Numbered from the stretch's first letter, positions 1 to 9,301 are shown. The stretch is 64,000 nt of DNA from Candidatus Pacearchaeota archaeon (GCA_002686195.1 NZAS01000112.1:12126-76125); one strand, 5' to 3'. The notes: generated by a model from the sequence alone, not told the origin. Translations and numbers: made by a program.

Positions 1-83
1 GGAATTGATTTTTTATTAAAACCATAAAAATTTAACATTAATAGATCATTTCTATATTTTTCTACAGTTTTTAATAAGTTCAT
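1..83 (-). CDS. Partial CDS, runs off the left edge
   Basis: An open frame starts with ATG at 83 and continues to the window edge, reading MNLLKTVEKYRNDLLM. Its ATG overlaps the TGA stop of the glycosyltransferase upstream (ATGA junction), so it is probably the next gene of the same operon. Too little is present to assign a function. Confidence 0.6.
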   Translation of the reverse strand, partial: MNLLKTVEKYRNDLLMLNFYGFNKKSI

Positions 84-829
84 TTTATAAATCCTCGTGC
101 ACGAACAAGATTTATAGTATTTAACTGTTTCATTTCTGCCCAATTTCTATCATTAACGGATACTGAATTAATGTTATATTGATAACAAATAGTTGGTATA
201 TATACATTCTTTCTAGACTTGTATAAAAGTGGTAACATTAGTGCAGCATCGTAACCTCTTTGAAACCAATCTCCATCTAGATCTTTAAAGTTACTATCAG
301 AAATCTCTTTCAAAAGACTTGCTCTAAATGTTTTCAAGTGACTTGAACTCCATGGCCAAAAATAAGGATCAACATTATCTGGTATTGGTTTACTAATATT
401 CATATCATTGATATCCCATTTATGTGCTGTCCATACGACATCTGCATTTTTCTCGTATTCATGAAGTATCATTCCTACAGTATTTTCATTACATAACGAA
501 TCATCACCATCAATTATAGCTACAATTATATCTTCACTATTTTCAAACTGACGAGCTATTTCTATAATGTTTTTAAGAGCGAATTTCTTTTCTGTATTTT
601 TACTACTACATGTTCCATTCCACATAATTGAATTTTCAACTAATTTTGTACTAAACATTCGCTTATCTTTTGAACATAACTCTTCAATTTTCTTCCAAGT
701 ATCATCAGTTGATATGTCATCAATAAACCAAGCTGACCAGTTATCATTTTTTTGATTTTGTAAAGAAGTGTATAATATTTCAAGATTTTTTGATGCGTTA
801 AAGCATGGAATTACAAAGACAACTTTCAT
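80..829 (-). CDS. Glycosyltransferase family 2 (GT-A fold)
   Basis: A 249-residue protein with the N-terminal pattern of GT2 enzymes: a hydrophobic first strand (VVFVIPCFNASKNL), then the acidic WFIDDISTDDTW stretch that binds the nucleotide-sugar, and an acidic IIDGDDS motif near residue 110 equivalent to the metal-binding DxD. It would transfer a sugar from a nucleotide-sugar to an unknown acceptor. It overlaps the upstream glycosyltransferase fusion by 4 nt (ATGA) and so is translated from the same message. Because tail-fibre genes follow downstream of this block, modification of virion protein or of a surface glycan is plausible, but modified DNA bases are also possible acceptors; the sequence does not say which. 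Confidence 0.85.
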   Translation of the reverse strand: MKVVFVIPCFNASKNLEILYTSLQNQKNDNWSAWFIDDISTDDTWKKIEELCSKDKRMFSTKLVENSIMWNGTCSSKNTEKKFALKNIIEIARQFENSEDIIVAIIDGDDSLCNENTVGMILHEYEKNADVVWTAHKWDINDMNISKPIPDNVDPYFWPWSSSHLKTFRASLLKEISDSNFKDLDGDWFQRGYDAALMLPLLYKSRKNVYIPTICYQYNINSVSVNDRNWAEMKQLNTINLVRARGFIK

Positions 830-2787
830 GAACCCTCTTTATTATATTTAATTATCCAATCTTTTAGCACACTTGGATGTGTTATGTTGAGTTTTATAGA
901 TGGTGTTTGTTTTGAAAAATCTATTTTTTCATGAAATATCCAACCACCCATCGTATGTTCTAAACGTTTTGAGAGATCACAAATTTCATCATCCTTAACA
1001 TCGCTCCATGGTTTGTCAAAAAATTTATTATTTTCAGTCGTATCTATAATTTGTTTACAATCTCTAGAAAATAGACTTGACCAATGTTTTGACCAATAAT
1101 TTTTATATGTATAAATCTTTCGCTTCACATCAAACCATGAATAATGATGAATAGCTGGAAGTACTTGTATAGCACTATTAAGCCAATTTTCATAAACCTC
1201 TAGTTGTTTTGTATCAGTAATTGCTTCACGTCTTACTTGATCTACATCAGGTGTGTAAAATGTTGCATGATTTATTGGTTCAAATGTATCACTTCTAATG
1301 TAATCACAGCCATCTGATCCTAATGAATACACATCACCATCATCATCGAAACGTCTATGTTGTATTGGTATACCATGTGTTATATGTGGAAGATTTCTAC
1401 TTAAACGCCATTTCCAAGGATGAACATCAACCCGTACTTTGCCTCTTTTCCCCCAATATTCTATAACTGGTAAAACCATTAACGCAATATTTTTCGGAAA
1501 ATCTCTAACTAATTGTTTTATTTTATTATAACTGTCTTCGTGTACAACTTCATCAACATCTGATTGCCAACAGAAATCACCAGTACATAATGATCGTGCT
1601 AATGCTTTTTGTAACCCATCAAAAACAGCAAACCGTTTATGATCCCAATCCCTTATAAATTGTTTAATAAGTAATTTATCTTCAACTTTTGCAAGTTTTT
1701 GTAATTCTTCCCACGTCCCATCGGTTGAGCCACCATCAACAACAATAACTTCATCACAAAAATCTAATAATGAAGTAATACACGCTTTCCATGGATAATT
1801 TTGTTCAATACAGTTTCTTGTTGTAGTATACCCACTTATTATTGGATTGTATTCAGTAATGTGTTTAATACCATTCCAAAATCGATCTCTAGCCATGTAT
1901 AAATAACTTGTGATTATTTGTTCATCATCTGTATCAAACCATTCTTCATCTTTATGTTGAACATTATTATTTAGAATAAGATCACAACCCAAAAGTTTAG
2001 CTTCAATTACTAATCTTGGGCAAGTATCACCACCACGTGGTAGATAAACCAATCCTTTGCTTTTTGCAAGTTTATCAAGCATTTTTTCATATGACAATCC
2101 TGCAATTACTTCAAATTCTAAATCATTTTTTTCACAATATTCTATAGCGTCATCAGTACCTTTTATCCAAGATGTTGATCCAAGAACTAAATACTTGTTA
2201 TTTTTAGTTATTTCATCGCTATTAAGTTTCGCTTTTAATACCATAACCCTTCTAAAGAAATTTTCATCGAATACTGATGATAGCACTGTTACATTTCTAT
2301 CACGTAAAAATGGAAATTCATTAAACCATATATTTGCTTGTGCTTCAGACATAAACCACAATGACTCTGCTTGATACATAAATGTTGATATTAACTTTCC
2401 AAAAAAATCATTTGCGCAATCACACTTCTTTTTTTCACTTTCGAAGTGAAGCTCTTTTAATCTATATTTACAAAATCGATAATCGAAATTTATTACTGAA
2501 TATTTGATGTTGTTCGCTATTGTTGGCAACAGATTAAGATCTATGTTTGCTGTATTTGCGAATACCCAATGTAGTTGTTGGAATTGTTGAAGAAGCTCTA
2601 CGGTAACTTGTTTCGATCTAAGTTTTGCAATATTTAAATTCGTTGATTGTATCAATGCTTCAGTTGTTAATTCAGCGCCACCAACAAGATCTTCTATGAA
2701 GAAATCATTAACAATAATAATATCTGTATTATCAGGTATCAATACTTTTGTCGGAATGTTAAATGCGTTAGTGTCTATATGTTTCAT
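826..2787 (-). CDS. Two-domain glycosyltransferase (GT-B-like N-terminus, GT2 C-terminus)
   Basis: A 653-residue fusion. Residues about 20-310 look like a group-1 (GT-B) glycosyltransferase: a glycine-rich VGGAELTTEA segment near the N-terminus and a C-terminal nucleotide-sugar half with YLPRGGDTCPRLVIEA, which contains the ExE-like site. Residues about 320-520 form a GT2 domain with VVDGGSTDGTWEEL and the DVDE acidic motif. The remainder is rich in aromatic residues and unassigned. Two linked transferases suggest stepwise addition of two sugars. It overlaps its neighbours at both ends (1 nt with the FmdB-like gene, ATGA with the downstream GT2). The acceptor is unknown. Confidence 0.8.
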   Translation of the reverse strand: MKHIDTNAFNIPTKVLIPDNTDIIIVNDFFIEDLVGGAELTTEALIQSTNLNIAKLRSKQVTVELLQQFQQLHWVFANTANIDLNLLPTIANNIKYSVINFDYRFCKYRLKELHFESEKKKCDCANDFFGKLISTFMYQAESLWFMSEAQANIWFNEFPFLRDRNVTVLSSVFDENFFRRVMVLKAKLNSDEITKNNKYLVLGSTSWIKGTDDAIEYCEKNDLEFEVIAGLSYEKMLDKLAKSKGLVYLPRGGDTCPRLVIEAKLLGCDLILNNNVQHKDEEWFDTDDEQIITSYLYMARDRFWNGIKHITEYNPIISGYTTTRNCIEQNYPWKACITSLLDFCDEVIVVDGGSTDGTWEELQKLAKVEDKLLIKQFIRDWDHKRFAVFDGLQKALARSLCTGDFCWQSDVDEVVHEDSYNKIKQLVRDFPKNIALMVLPVIEYWGKRGKVRVDVHPWKWRLSRNLPHITHGIPIQHRRFDDDGDVYSLGSDGCDYIRSDTFEPINHATFYTPDVDQVRREAITDTKQLEVYENWLNSAIQVLPAIHHYSWFDVKRKIYTYKNYWSKHWSSLFSRDCKQIIDTTENNKFFDKPWSDVKDDEICDLSKRLEHTMGGWIFHEKIDFSKQTPSIKLNITHPSVLKDWIIKYNKEGS

Positions 2788-3074
2788 TAATCAATCTTGT
2801 TTGCTTTCTTTTTAAGAGATGATTTAGTATTATCAAGATTAGATCTTAGTTCACGCATTGTTGATTGTAAATTACCTTTAGGTGCTTTAGAATACCCATC
2901 TTTATACCACCCATCACCTTTTAACTTAAAAGAGGTACGTGATACTTGTCTTATAGTCACTTCACCATCACAAAAATCAGAAAAGTGTAGTGGGTTGACA
3001 ATTTCATCAGTTATTTTTACATTGATATCAAATATCTCGTTGCATTTTAAACATTTGTATTCATATATTGGCAA
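2787..3074 (-). CDS. FmdB-like zinc-ribbon protein
   Basis: The N-terminus MPIYEYKCLKC is typical of the FmdB putative regulatory family, as is the later KLKGDGWYKDGY segment. The first CxxC pair is present, but where family members have a second CPxC pair this protein has only one cysteine (DFCDGE), so zinc binding may be incomplete. The family role is unclear even in bacteria; it is common in phage genomes. A lysine-rich C-terminal tail follows. It is 95 residues, a normal family length. Confidence 0.7.
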   Translation of the reverse strand: MPIYEYKCLKCNEIFDINVKITDEIVNPLHFSDFCDGEVTIRQVSRTSFKLKGDGWYKDGYSKAPKGNLQSTMRELRSNLDNTKSSLKKKANKID

Positions 3075-3130
3075 TATTATCCTCCCGGTTTTAATTTTTA
3101 TTTTAAAATATCCGTTCTTATAAGTTAATT

Positions 3131-3430
3131 TTATTGTTGAACTTTTAATGAATTATAAACTTTTTTAAGATCTTGCCATTCTTTTAAACGCGGGGCTGCT
3201 TTACCAGTTAACTTCTTTACAGCTTTACATGACGCTATAGCGTCATTAATATAATCGATAGAATATATTTTAGTAGTAACAACTTTCTTCTTATTTATTG
3301 TAACGCGTTGTCCGGAATATTTATAAGAACTTTCTTTGTCGTTAATAGTTTGATATTTGTCAATTACGAGATTTTCCTGATCATCAATTTTAGCTGTTTC
3401 AAAATTTAGATGTTTTGTTTTATATGTCAT
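3131..3430 (-). CDS. Hypothetical protein
   Basis: A lysine-rich protein of 99 residues that I do not recognise. Its start codon lies at the stop of the large fibre gene, so the two are translationally coupled. It could be a fibre-assembly partner from position alone; nothing in the sequence confirms this. Confidence 0.6.
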   Translation of the reverse strand: MTYKTKHLNFETAKIDDQENLVIDKYQTINDKESSYKYSGQRVTINKKKVVTTKIYSIDYINDAIASCKAVKKLTGKAAPRLKEWQDLKKVYNSLKVQQ

Positions 3431-6177
3431 TAATTATTTTTACCTGTGTTTAATAATTGTTTTAACTCATCAATCTCAATTTGTTGTCGTTTACAACATT
3501 CAATAAGTACTGGTATGAACTTCCAATAACTTATTCGTTGAAATCTATCAAATTTATCATCCCAAACCATATTGATATCACTAAAGATATCAGATACTTC
3601 TTTTGGATCTAAACCAAATGATTTACCTTCTTCTATGTTTCTGGGTTCTATTTTTGCTCTCTCATTAAAATCAAATTGCTCTGCAGACAATTGCAACATC
3701 TTATCGATATATGTTTCAGATATTGGCATTATATTTTCTTGTAAGCGTCTGTCAGCATAATCTGTGTGGAACTTATTATGTACAAGATATCCATTAGCAT
3801 AGTAAGTGTTATTACCATCAAGTATAAAATTATACACCGTTTGATTGCTTGCTTTTTTATCAAAACTTAATGAGTCAAGTTTCTTAGTTCCATTAAGTGT
3901 AATTAAATCTTGTCCAAGGCACATATAATCAATTTCAAGTTGCTGATACATGTTTTCATCTTCAGCTTTAAGTGATGGAGGATATATACTTTTCCATCCA
4001 ACAGTTGTTAAAAATGGGTGTTCTTCTGTTACAAAACAATTTTTGTCATTGATTGCATATAATGTTCTTCTATTTAGTAATGGTCGATCAAAAGCAAGAA
4101 CTTTATTTTTCTCGCCATGATATCCAAGCAATTCATCACCAATAATAACATCTTCAATTTTTTTATCAGTGCCATCAAACATACGTATCATAGTTCCTGC
4201 TATAAAACAAGAAAAACCTTCTTCTTCGCCTGTTGCTGATAAATCGATTTCTCCCACCATTTCACTTTCAGCAGTGACGTCATCTCGTATAATAAAATGC
4301 AATTTCTTACTAGAGCTACCTGATTCATATGTGATGGTGCACGCATAATTCTCATTAAGATTCCATCCACTTATATGTGAACCAGATGCCGGAACACCAA
4401 ATGCTATAGCGCCAGTAACATGTAAATTAGTTTGTGGAGATACAGTACCGATTCCAACACCATTATTATCACCAGAGCGCATGAAATATGCGCTGCCCGA
4501 CGTTAACATGTCTCCACCGAATGTAGTTACGGTATTGTTTATTGTGTCTTTGCCACCGATTGCACCTGATAGTAAGATACCAACATCAGTACCAACATCA
4601 CCAGTTTTTTGTATGATACTACCTGGTTGAACAGAAAGTGTAGTACCAGATACTATCAGATCACCTAGACCAGTTTCAATTACGGCATCTGCGGTATCAT
4701 GATGTAATGAAAGCCATTGCGTATTGTCAGTATTAGGGTTTGTTACTGATTGAATAAATAATGTCGGATTAAGTGGGATAGTATGATCGAAATCACTTAA
4801 TGCAACATCATCGTCACATAATACGAGTTGTCGACCAGCCGCACCATCGATGCCAAAGGTAAATTGATCAAATACTGTTGATGGAGATATTGTAGTTACT
4901 GTTGTGCCGGCATTATTGACCCGAAATACATTACCACCGGCTTGAATGTATAATGTACCAGCTGATGATGTGATGTATGCGTTTGATGTGTCATGATACA
5001 ACGCCATATAATCACCGTCTGATGCGACGACCGCAAGTGTACCAGTTGTGGCTAACGTAGTTTCTCGAGTACTTTGTATTTGAACTGGCTGTCCATCGGC
5101 TACTATGATTGCTCCAGCGCCGGTACCACCTTCGTCATATGCTTGATCTAATGTATTTTGCGTATCAGTTGTTTGCGTAGCAAGATCTTTAAGTGATACT
5201 GCGCCTGCATTAGCATCGTAGAATGTTAAATCATTCGAACTACTCAGAGTAACTAATGCTGTTGAACTGCCACTGGTAAATTGAATATCTGCTGATGTTA
5301 TTGTTAGTGATCCCGAACCTATAGTTAATGAACCAGATACAACTGTATCACCAGTAAATACTGAAACGCCTTGTGATGTTACACCACCTGTTGAACCTGA
5401 TACATAGAGTGTAACATCGGTACCTGGGACATTTACGCTTGATGATCCAATGAGTGTTCTTTGTGATGGATTAAGAATAATATCAGCTTGTGATGTGTCT
5501 AATAATAAATCATTTTTAGCAGATATGTTGATACCATCACCAGCACTACCATATCTGTTTGATAATTCAAGCGCACCATAACTTGAAGCAGTGACGGCAT
5601 TATTCGTATCAAAATCTTCATGATCAATAATAAATGCATTTGTTAAACGTCGTGTTTCAAACAGTACTTCTCTACTACGTATATTAACATCATTACCACT
5701 TAAATATAACTCACCTGTTTTTGTATCTTTTGCGGCTTCAAGATACAAATGCTTTCCAGCCTCTATATATAATCCTTGACTACTACCTGTTGCGCTTATA
5801 TAAGGTGTATCAATTGTTCCCGTTACGGCAAATACTATTACAGTTTCAGCACCAGTACCTTGTATTTGAACTGGCTGTCCATCAACTGTTATAACTGCAC
5901 CTGCACCTGTACCACCATCATCATATGCTTCATCTAATGAAACGCCAGATACACTACCAGCATATAATGTACCAGATAGATAGATATTATCTGCAACAAC
6001 ATTTAATTCACCAGGCGCAGAAGCACTTATTGCTACAGTTGAATCCCAAAAATCAACAGATGATGTTGTTGCAAGATCAAGTGATGAAGAGACCCGTATT
6101 AAACCTTCTGTTCCACCAGTTGATCCTGTTGTTAACAGCTCATTTGTTTGTATTCTATCTGCTTTGAATATTGGCAT
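3430..6177 (-). CDS. Tail-fibre-like protein with Hint domain and S74-type chaperone
   Basis: A 915-residue structural protein. Residues 1-650 are low-complexity, rich in Gly, Ser, Thr and Val, with imperfect repeats (a DEAYDDGGTGAGA-type segment occurs near residue 85 and again near 340), as in beta-helical phage fibres. Residues about 657-801 form a Hint/intein-like domain: catalytic Cys657 in SCFIAGT, a TEEHPF block with the conserved Thr and His, and a C-terminal YLVHN ending at Asn801. The next residue is Lys, not Cys/Ser/Thr, which suits a non-splicing BIL-type domain. Residues about 804-915 resemble the intramolecular chaperone of endosialidase (peptidase S74): DRRLQENI and a C-terminal helix. 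The usual Ser-Asp cleavage pair is Ala808-Asp809. Confidence 0.85.
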   Translation of the reverse strand: MPIFKADRIQTNELLTTGSTGGTEGLIRVSSSLDLATTSSVDFWDSTVAISASAPGELNVVADNIYLSGTLYAGSVSGVSLDEAYDDGGTGAGAVITVDGQPVQIQGTGAETVIVFAVTGTIDTPYISATGSSQGLYIEAGKHLYLEAAKDTKTGELYLSGNDVNIRSREVLFETRRLTNAFIIDHEDFDTNNAVTASSYGALELSNRYGSAGDGINISAKNDLLLDTSQADIILNPSQRTLIGSSSVNVPGTDVTLYVSGSTGGVTSQGVSVFTGDTVVSGSLTIGSGSLTITSADIQFTSGSSTALVTLSSSNDLTFYDANAGAVSLKDLATQTTDTQNTLDQAYDEGGTGAGAIIVADGQPVQIQSTRETTLATTGTLAVVASDGDYMALYHDTSNAYITSSAGTLYIQAGGNVFRVNNAGTTVTTISPSTVFDQFTFGIDGAAGRQLVLCDDDVALSDFDHTIPLNPTLFIQSVTNPNTDNTQWLSLHHDTADAVIETGLGDLIVSGTTLSVQPGSIIQKTGDVGTDVGILLSGAIGGKDTINNTVTTFGGDMLTSGSAYFMRSGDNNGVGIGTVSPQTNLHVTGAIAFGVPASGSHISGWNLNENYACTITYESGSSSKKLHFIIRDDVTAESEMVGEIDLSATGEEEGFSCFIAGTMIRMFDGTDKKIEDVIIGDELLGYHGEKNKVLAFDRPLLNRRTLYAINDKNCFVTEEHPFLTTVGWKSIYPPSLKAEDENMYQQLEIDYMCLGQDLITLNGTKKLDSLSFDKKASNQTVYNFILDGNNTYYANGYLVHNKFHTDYADRRLQENIMPISETYIDKMLQLSAEQFDFNERAKIEPRNIEEGKSFGLDPKEVSDIFSDINMVWDDKFDRFQRISYWKFIPVLIECCKRQQIEIDELKQLLNTGKNN

Positions 6178-6209
6178 GTCAATATATGTATTTATTACAC
6201 ATCAATTAT

Positions 6210-6833
6210 TTACAGTTTTCTAATCATTAATGCCGTCCAGTATACGGTACCTGTAAATTCTTCTGAAGCGTTGAGTGTAAATCCTTCTGGTGTAACATTA
6301 GATATATATAGATTAACGTTTTTACTTGCACTTACTAATATTATTGGCGTTAGATTGTAAGCACGTGCGCAAATTTGAAAATCATTCTTTTTTGTAAATG
6401 TTACCGATGTACTATTTGATGATGTGACAGTAGTGGTTCCTGTATCGACAAGCATAGCAACATCTCTTGCACTACTATCACCATCAATTGTTGTTTTGTT
6501 AATCGCTATCCAGTAAACATTACCAGTAAATATATCTGATGAGTGTAGTGTTATACTTGTTGTTGTAGCAGATATAGACATATTAACGTTATCATCTGGT
6601 ATCGCTATTACAGTTGGTATTTCAGAAAATGTTATATCGGACGTTATTGTTTGACTATTACTGGCGGTAAATACTTCGACACCAAAATCAATTTCTAACA
6701 TATCAGAGGCAATAAAAGAAGTAACTACAATTTTTTCTGTTATTTTTTTCTCTAAACCTGTTTTTGTTCCGATATTTGCTTTAAGATATGAATATTTAAC
6801 TCTATTTTTATCTAATGCAAATGCATTTGGCAT
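6210..6833 (-). CDS. Putative virion protein with duplicated beta domain
   Basis: This 207-residue protein contains two related halves of about 70-80 residues, each with a ...PTVIAIP/TPIILVS strand and ending in a shared FTGNVYWIAI / FTGTVYWTAL motif. The pattern of alternating hydrophobic residues and the closing V-x-W-x-A strand resembles H-type lectin or similar beta-sandwich receptor-binding domains, but this is a visual comparison only. It sits directly upstream of the fibre gene in the same operon, supporting a tail or receptor-binding role. Confidence 0.65.
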   Translation of the reverse strand: MPNAFALDKNRVKYSYLKANIGTKTGLEKKITEKIVVTSFIASDMLEIDFGVEVFTASNSQTITSDITFSEIPTVIAIPDDNVNMSISATTTSITLHSSDIFTGNVYWIAINKTTIDGDSSARDVAMLVDTGTTTVTSSNSTSVTFTKKNDFQICARAYNLTPIILVSASKNVNLYISNVTPEGFTLNASEEFTGTVYWTALMIRKL

Positions 6834-6834
6834 T

Positions 6835-7194
6835 TTAGAGTACCACCAATGCTAATGCACTAAAACTACCATTTTCTGTATTTGATTGACCAATAATTAC
6901 ACTACCAGTTGATACAGAAGAAATATATAAATTTCCTAGTTGTGGTGTTGATCCCGATGAGTCAACTACAAAAACATTAGGTGCACCTTTACCGGCATTA
7001 GCAAATACACTTTCAAAACCGATTTCACTAGTTACATCTGTGAATTGATAGTCTTTACTTTCTATGAATTCAATTTTATCACTTAATGCGACTGTTTCTG
7101 CAGGAACTGTTTTAACTTCTGACTTGGATGCATCATACCCGCTAAACGGGTAAACTACTTTAAGCCTACTTCTTGTATAATTGATTGCACCCAC
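6835..7194 (-). CDS. Hypothetical, probable virion protein
   Basis: A 119-residue protein rich in Ser, Val and Gly with predicted beta character throughout and no enzyme motif. It lies 1 nt upstream of the duplicated-domain protein and in the fibre operon, so a structural role is likely by context. Not recognised by family. Confidence 0.6.
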   Translation of the reverse strand: MGAINYTRSRLKVVYPFSGYDASKSEVKTVPAETVALSDKIEFIESKDYQFTDVTSEIGFESVFANAGKGAPNVFVVDSSGSTPQLGNLYISSVSTGSVIIGQSNTENGSFSALALVVL

Positions 7195-7197
7195 AAA

Positions 7198-7878
7198 TTA
7201 AAGCCCTTCAACATCTTTACCCAATCTTTGCCCCAGTTCACGAGTTGCGGTTTTAAGATTAAACATAAGCTTACCATATTCTGGTCGTGATGTGTAATCA
7301 GCTGGAAACCTTGTCATTAAATCTTCAATAGAAGCAAGGTGATCTAACATTTGTTTATGTAAGAAATCAACTTCAATACCTTTTTCTTCACGTGTTTCGT
7401 AGTACATTTTAGCAAATTTAATAATGTTGTTTTGCCATTCTGGATCTATTGCAAGCTCTTCTGCGCTTTTTTGTTTATATTCTGGGCTTAAATCTGGATG
7501 GCCGGCAATTTCTGTTGCTATCTTTATAAAAACATCATGAAGTTCATCAGCGGTTTCTGCAGCACTTTGCCCTACATCACTAATTTGTTTTAAATTGAGT
7601 TCTTTTGCGGCGGCTTCTGCTTTTGCTAATTCTTTTGGCGTCGGTTCTTCACCTCGTTGTCGTTTGAGCATCGGTAGCGTGATTGCTTGCATTCTTCGGC
7701 TTACAGTCGCTATAGAACCACCAAATTCGTCAACAAACTGTCGTACTGTTCTGTCACCTAAGAGATGCCTAGCAAGTTCGCGTTTTGTATACTTCTTTTC
7801 TTGTGCTTCATCTATAATTTTATTAACTTCTTCTGAAACGATTGTTTTTAACTCGATTAAGCTTAAGCTTACATTCAT
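7198..7878 (-). CDS. Hypothetical protein, charged and helical
   Basis: A 226-residue, almost entirely helical, charged protein beginning MNVSLSLIELKTIV. The region of residues 28-70 contains a TKRELARHLLGD and a VSRRMQ segment that could form a helix-turn-helix, but no family is recognised. It is the first gene of the fibre operon after a short non-coding gap, so it could be a structural, assembly or regulatory protein. Confidence 0.6.
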   Translation of the reverse strand: MNVSLSLIELKTIVSEEVNKIIDEAQEKKYTKRELARHLLGDRTVRQFVDEFGGSIATVSRRMQAITLPMLKRQRGEEPTPKELAKAEAAAKELNLKQISDVGQSAAETADELHDVFIKIATEIAGHPDLSPEYKQKSAEELAIDPEWQNNIIKFAKMYYETREEKGIEVDFLHKQMLDHLASIEDLMTRFPADYTSRPEYGKLMFNLKTATRELGQRLGKDVEGL

Positions 7879-7950
7879 GATATGATTACTCCATGGAGAT
7901 AATGTTCTTTAGAGTAATTATCTTGTAAGATATGAAAATGAATAGTTTAT

Positions 7951-8181
7951 TTATTGGTAGTTTTTTAGTTTATTTTTTATTTTTGCAACAGCATTGTGTT
8001 GAATTTGACATATACGCATCTTTGTAAGATTATACATTGACGCAATTTCTTCAAATGTTTTAGGTGAGGTTGAAGTAGCAATTATTGTACAATTAAAATC
8101 ACACTCTGAATTGATCCAGTATTTACATGATTTTTTATTACAAATAGCATTATATTCTTGGTGTGCTTTAAAGCATTTCAT
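7951..8181 (-). CDS. Small Cys-rich protein with sigma-70 region 4-like helix-turn-helix
   Basis: Only 76 residues. The N-terminal part has Cys/His residues spaced like a small zinc site (C3, H7, C14, C19, C27, C31). The C-terminal part, TFEEIASMYNLTKMRI followed by CQIQ, matches sigma region 4.2, whose usual form is TLEEIG...VTRERIRQIE, including the recognition helix and the following lysine-rich helix. It could bind promoter -35 elements or the RNA polymerase flap. The phage sigma factor at 35857-36597 lacks exactly this region, so the two may act together; that is inference. Confidence 0.7.
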   Translation of the reverse strand: MKCFKAHQEYNAICNKKSCKYWINSECDFNCTIIATSTSPKTFEEIASMYNLTKMRICQIQHNAVAKIKNKLKNYQ

Positions 8182-8184
8182 TAT

Positions 8185-8361
8185 TTATAGATTTAACGTT
8201 TCTGCCCTGCATTCTTTTGCTAATTCACGCAATTGCATTAAACCTTTACGTAGTCGTAAACCTGCTGATCTATTTCCTTTTGTATATGTTTTAGTCGCAT
8301 CAACTTTAAGTTCATTAACGAGCTTAACAACTTGTTCCCATTTATTTCTATTTCCGTTCAT
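8185..8361 (-). CDS. Histone H1-like basic protein (KGN...R motif)
   Basis: A 58-residue basic protein containing TKGNRSAGLRLRKGLMQL, close to the KGNKAAGTRARK motif of the Hc1/histone H1-like proteins found in Bacteroidetes, chlamydiae and some phages. Such proteins bind and compact DNA. I start it at ATG 8361 because an AAGGAG ribosome-binding site lies at the right distance upstream; the longer frame would need a GTG inside that site. It lies 3 nt upstream of the region-4-like gene, so DNA packing and transcription proteins share a message. A TGATACAAT extended -10 element lies just upstream (8386-8394). Confidence 0.65.
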   Translation of the reverse strand: MNGNRNKWEQVVKLVNELKVDATKTYTKGNRSAGLRLRKGLMQLRELAKECRAETLNL

Positions 8362-8399
8362 ATTTTTGTGCTCCTTCACAATGTTATTGTATCATGTAC

Positions 8400-8927
8400 T
8401 TATAATTCTGTATAAAACTTTCTAGTAAAAATCTGATGTTGTAACCGATTATCTCTATCATTTTCAAATTTTTCCCATATTTTCCATTCATTTCTGTCAA
8501 AATCAGGAAATTTTATAAGATTATTACCTTTAACTACTTCAGGTATATATGTGATATCAATTAACTCAGCATATTTAAGTGCTTCTTCATAGATCGATGT
8601 ACCACCTATAAACCATGCTTGTTCACATCGATTCTTAATATTATAATGAAGTTCTATTGCTCTTTCAATCGATTTTTCTACATAAGCACCACTATATTTT
8701 TTTCTATACTCTTTTGATTCTGCTTCACTTGTTATAACAATATTTGTACGCTGTTTTAACGCTTTACAATTCATTGATTCCCATGTTTTTCTCCCCATAA
8801 CAACTGTACATCCTAATGTTAGTTTCTTAAATCTTCTGAGGTCTTCAGGGTATGCTCCTGCCCATGGTATGTTATTATCTTTCCCTATCACATTGTTCTC
8901 TGATATTGCTACTATAATATTTAACAT
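8400..8927 (-). CDS. folA: Dihydrofolate reductase
   Basis: A 175-residue protein with the DHFR signature: LNIIVAISENNVIG, then IPWAGAYPEDLRRFK with the catalytic acidic residue, VVMGRKTWES, and IGGTSIYEEAL for NADPH binding. It reduces dihydrofolate to tetrahydrofolate with NADPH, supporting thymidylate and formyl-Met synthesis, which fits the peptide deformylase elsewhere in this window. No thymidylate synthase is visible here. It overlaps the upstream gene by 7 nt. Confidence 0.93.
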   Translation of the reverse strand: MLNIIVAISENNVIGKDNNIPWAGAYPEDLRRFKKLTLGCTVVMGRKTWESMNCKALKQRTNIVITSEAESKEYRKKYSGAYVEKSIERAIELHYNIKNRCEQAWFIGGTSIYEEALKYAELIDITYIPEVVKGNNLIKFPDFDRNEWKIWEKFENDRDNRLQHQIFTRKFYTEL

Positions 8928-9301
8928 TGTTCTTGACTAAGGATTATTGCTCTGTTATTTGTTAAGAATAAATCAAAGGGTGAAATGTATATTTTTCCAA
9001 TTTTGTAATCTGCGTATTTAACTAATCGTTTTTGCCAGTATATTTTAACATTATCTTTATTAGATCTAAGTTCAATATAATAACATTTATCACTATTTAT
9101 TCTATATTCTTTATCTTTTGGTACATGAAAGCTATCTTCAATTAAATCTTCAAATTCTAATTCTACATATGGCCCTCGTTGACCTATAACTATACGGTTG
9201 TAATGTGTAATTATATGTTCTCCAGATTTTGTATAAAAATTTATAAATTTGTTGTCACATATAACTGGTATTTTCAAGCGTTCTTTATAAGAAAGATTCA
9301 T
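8921..9301 (-). CDS. Hypothetical protein
   Basis: A 126-residue protein with no recognised motif; mixed alpha/beta character, aromatic-rich. Its ATG overlaps the TAG stop of the upstream 83-residue gene (TAGATG) and its 3' end overlaps the reductase gene, so it belongs to the same translationally coupled run. Confidence 0.55.
   Translation of the reverse strand: MNLSYKERLKIPVICDNKFINFYTKSGEHIITHYNRIVIGQRGPYVELEFEDLIEDSFHVPKDKEYRINSDKCYYIELRSNKDNVKIYWQKRLVKYADYKIGKIYISPFDLFLTNNRAIILSQEQC

Noticed and set aside
3430..6177. A protein-splicing intein in the fibre gene
   Set aside because: The residue after the terminal Asn is Lys, not Cys, Ser or Thr, and no homing endonuclease is inserted. 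A Hint/BIL-type domain fits better.
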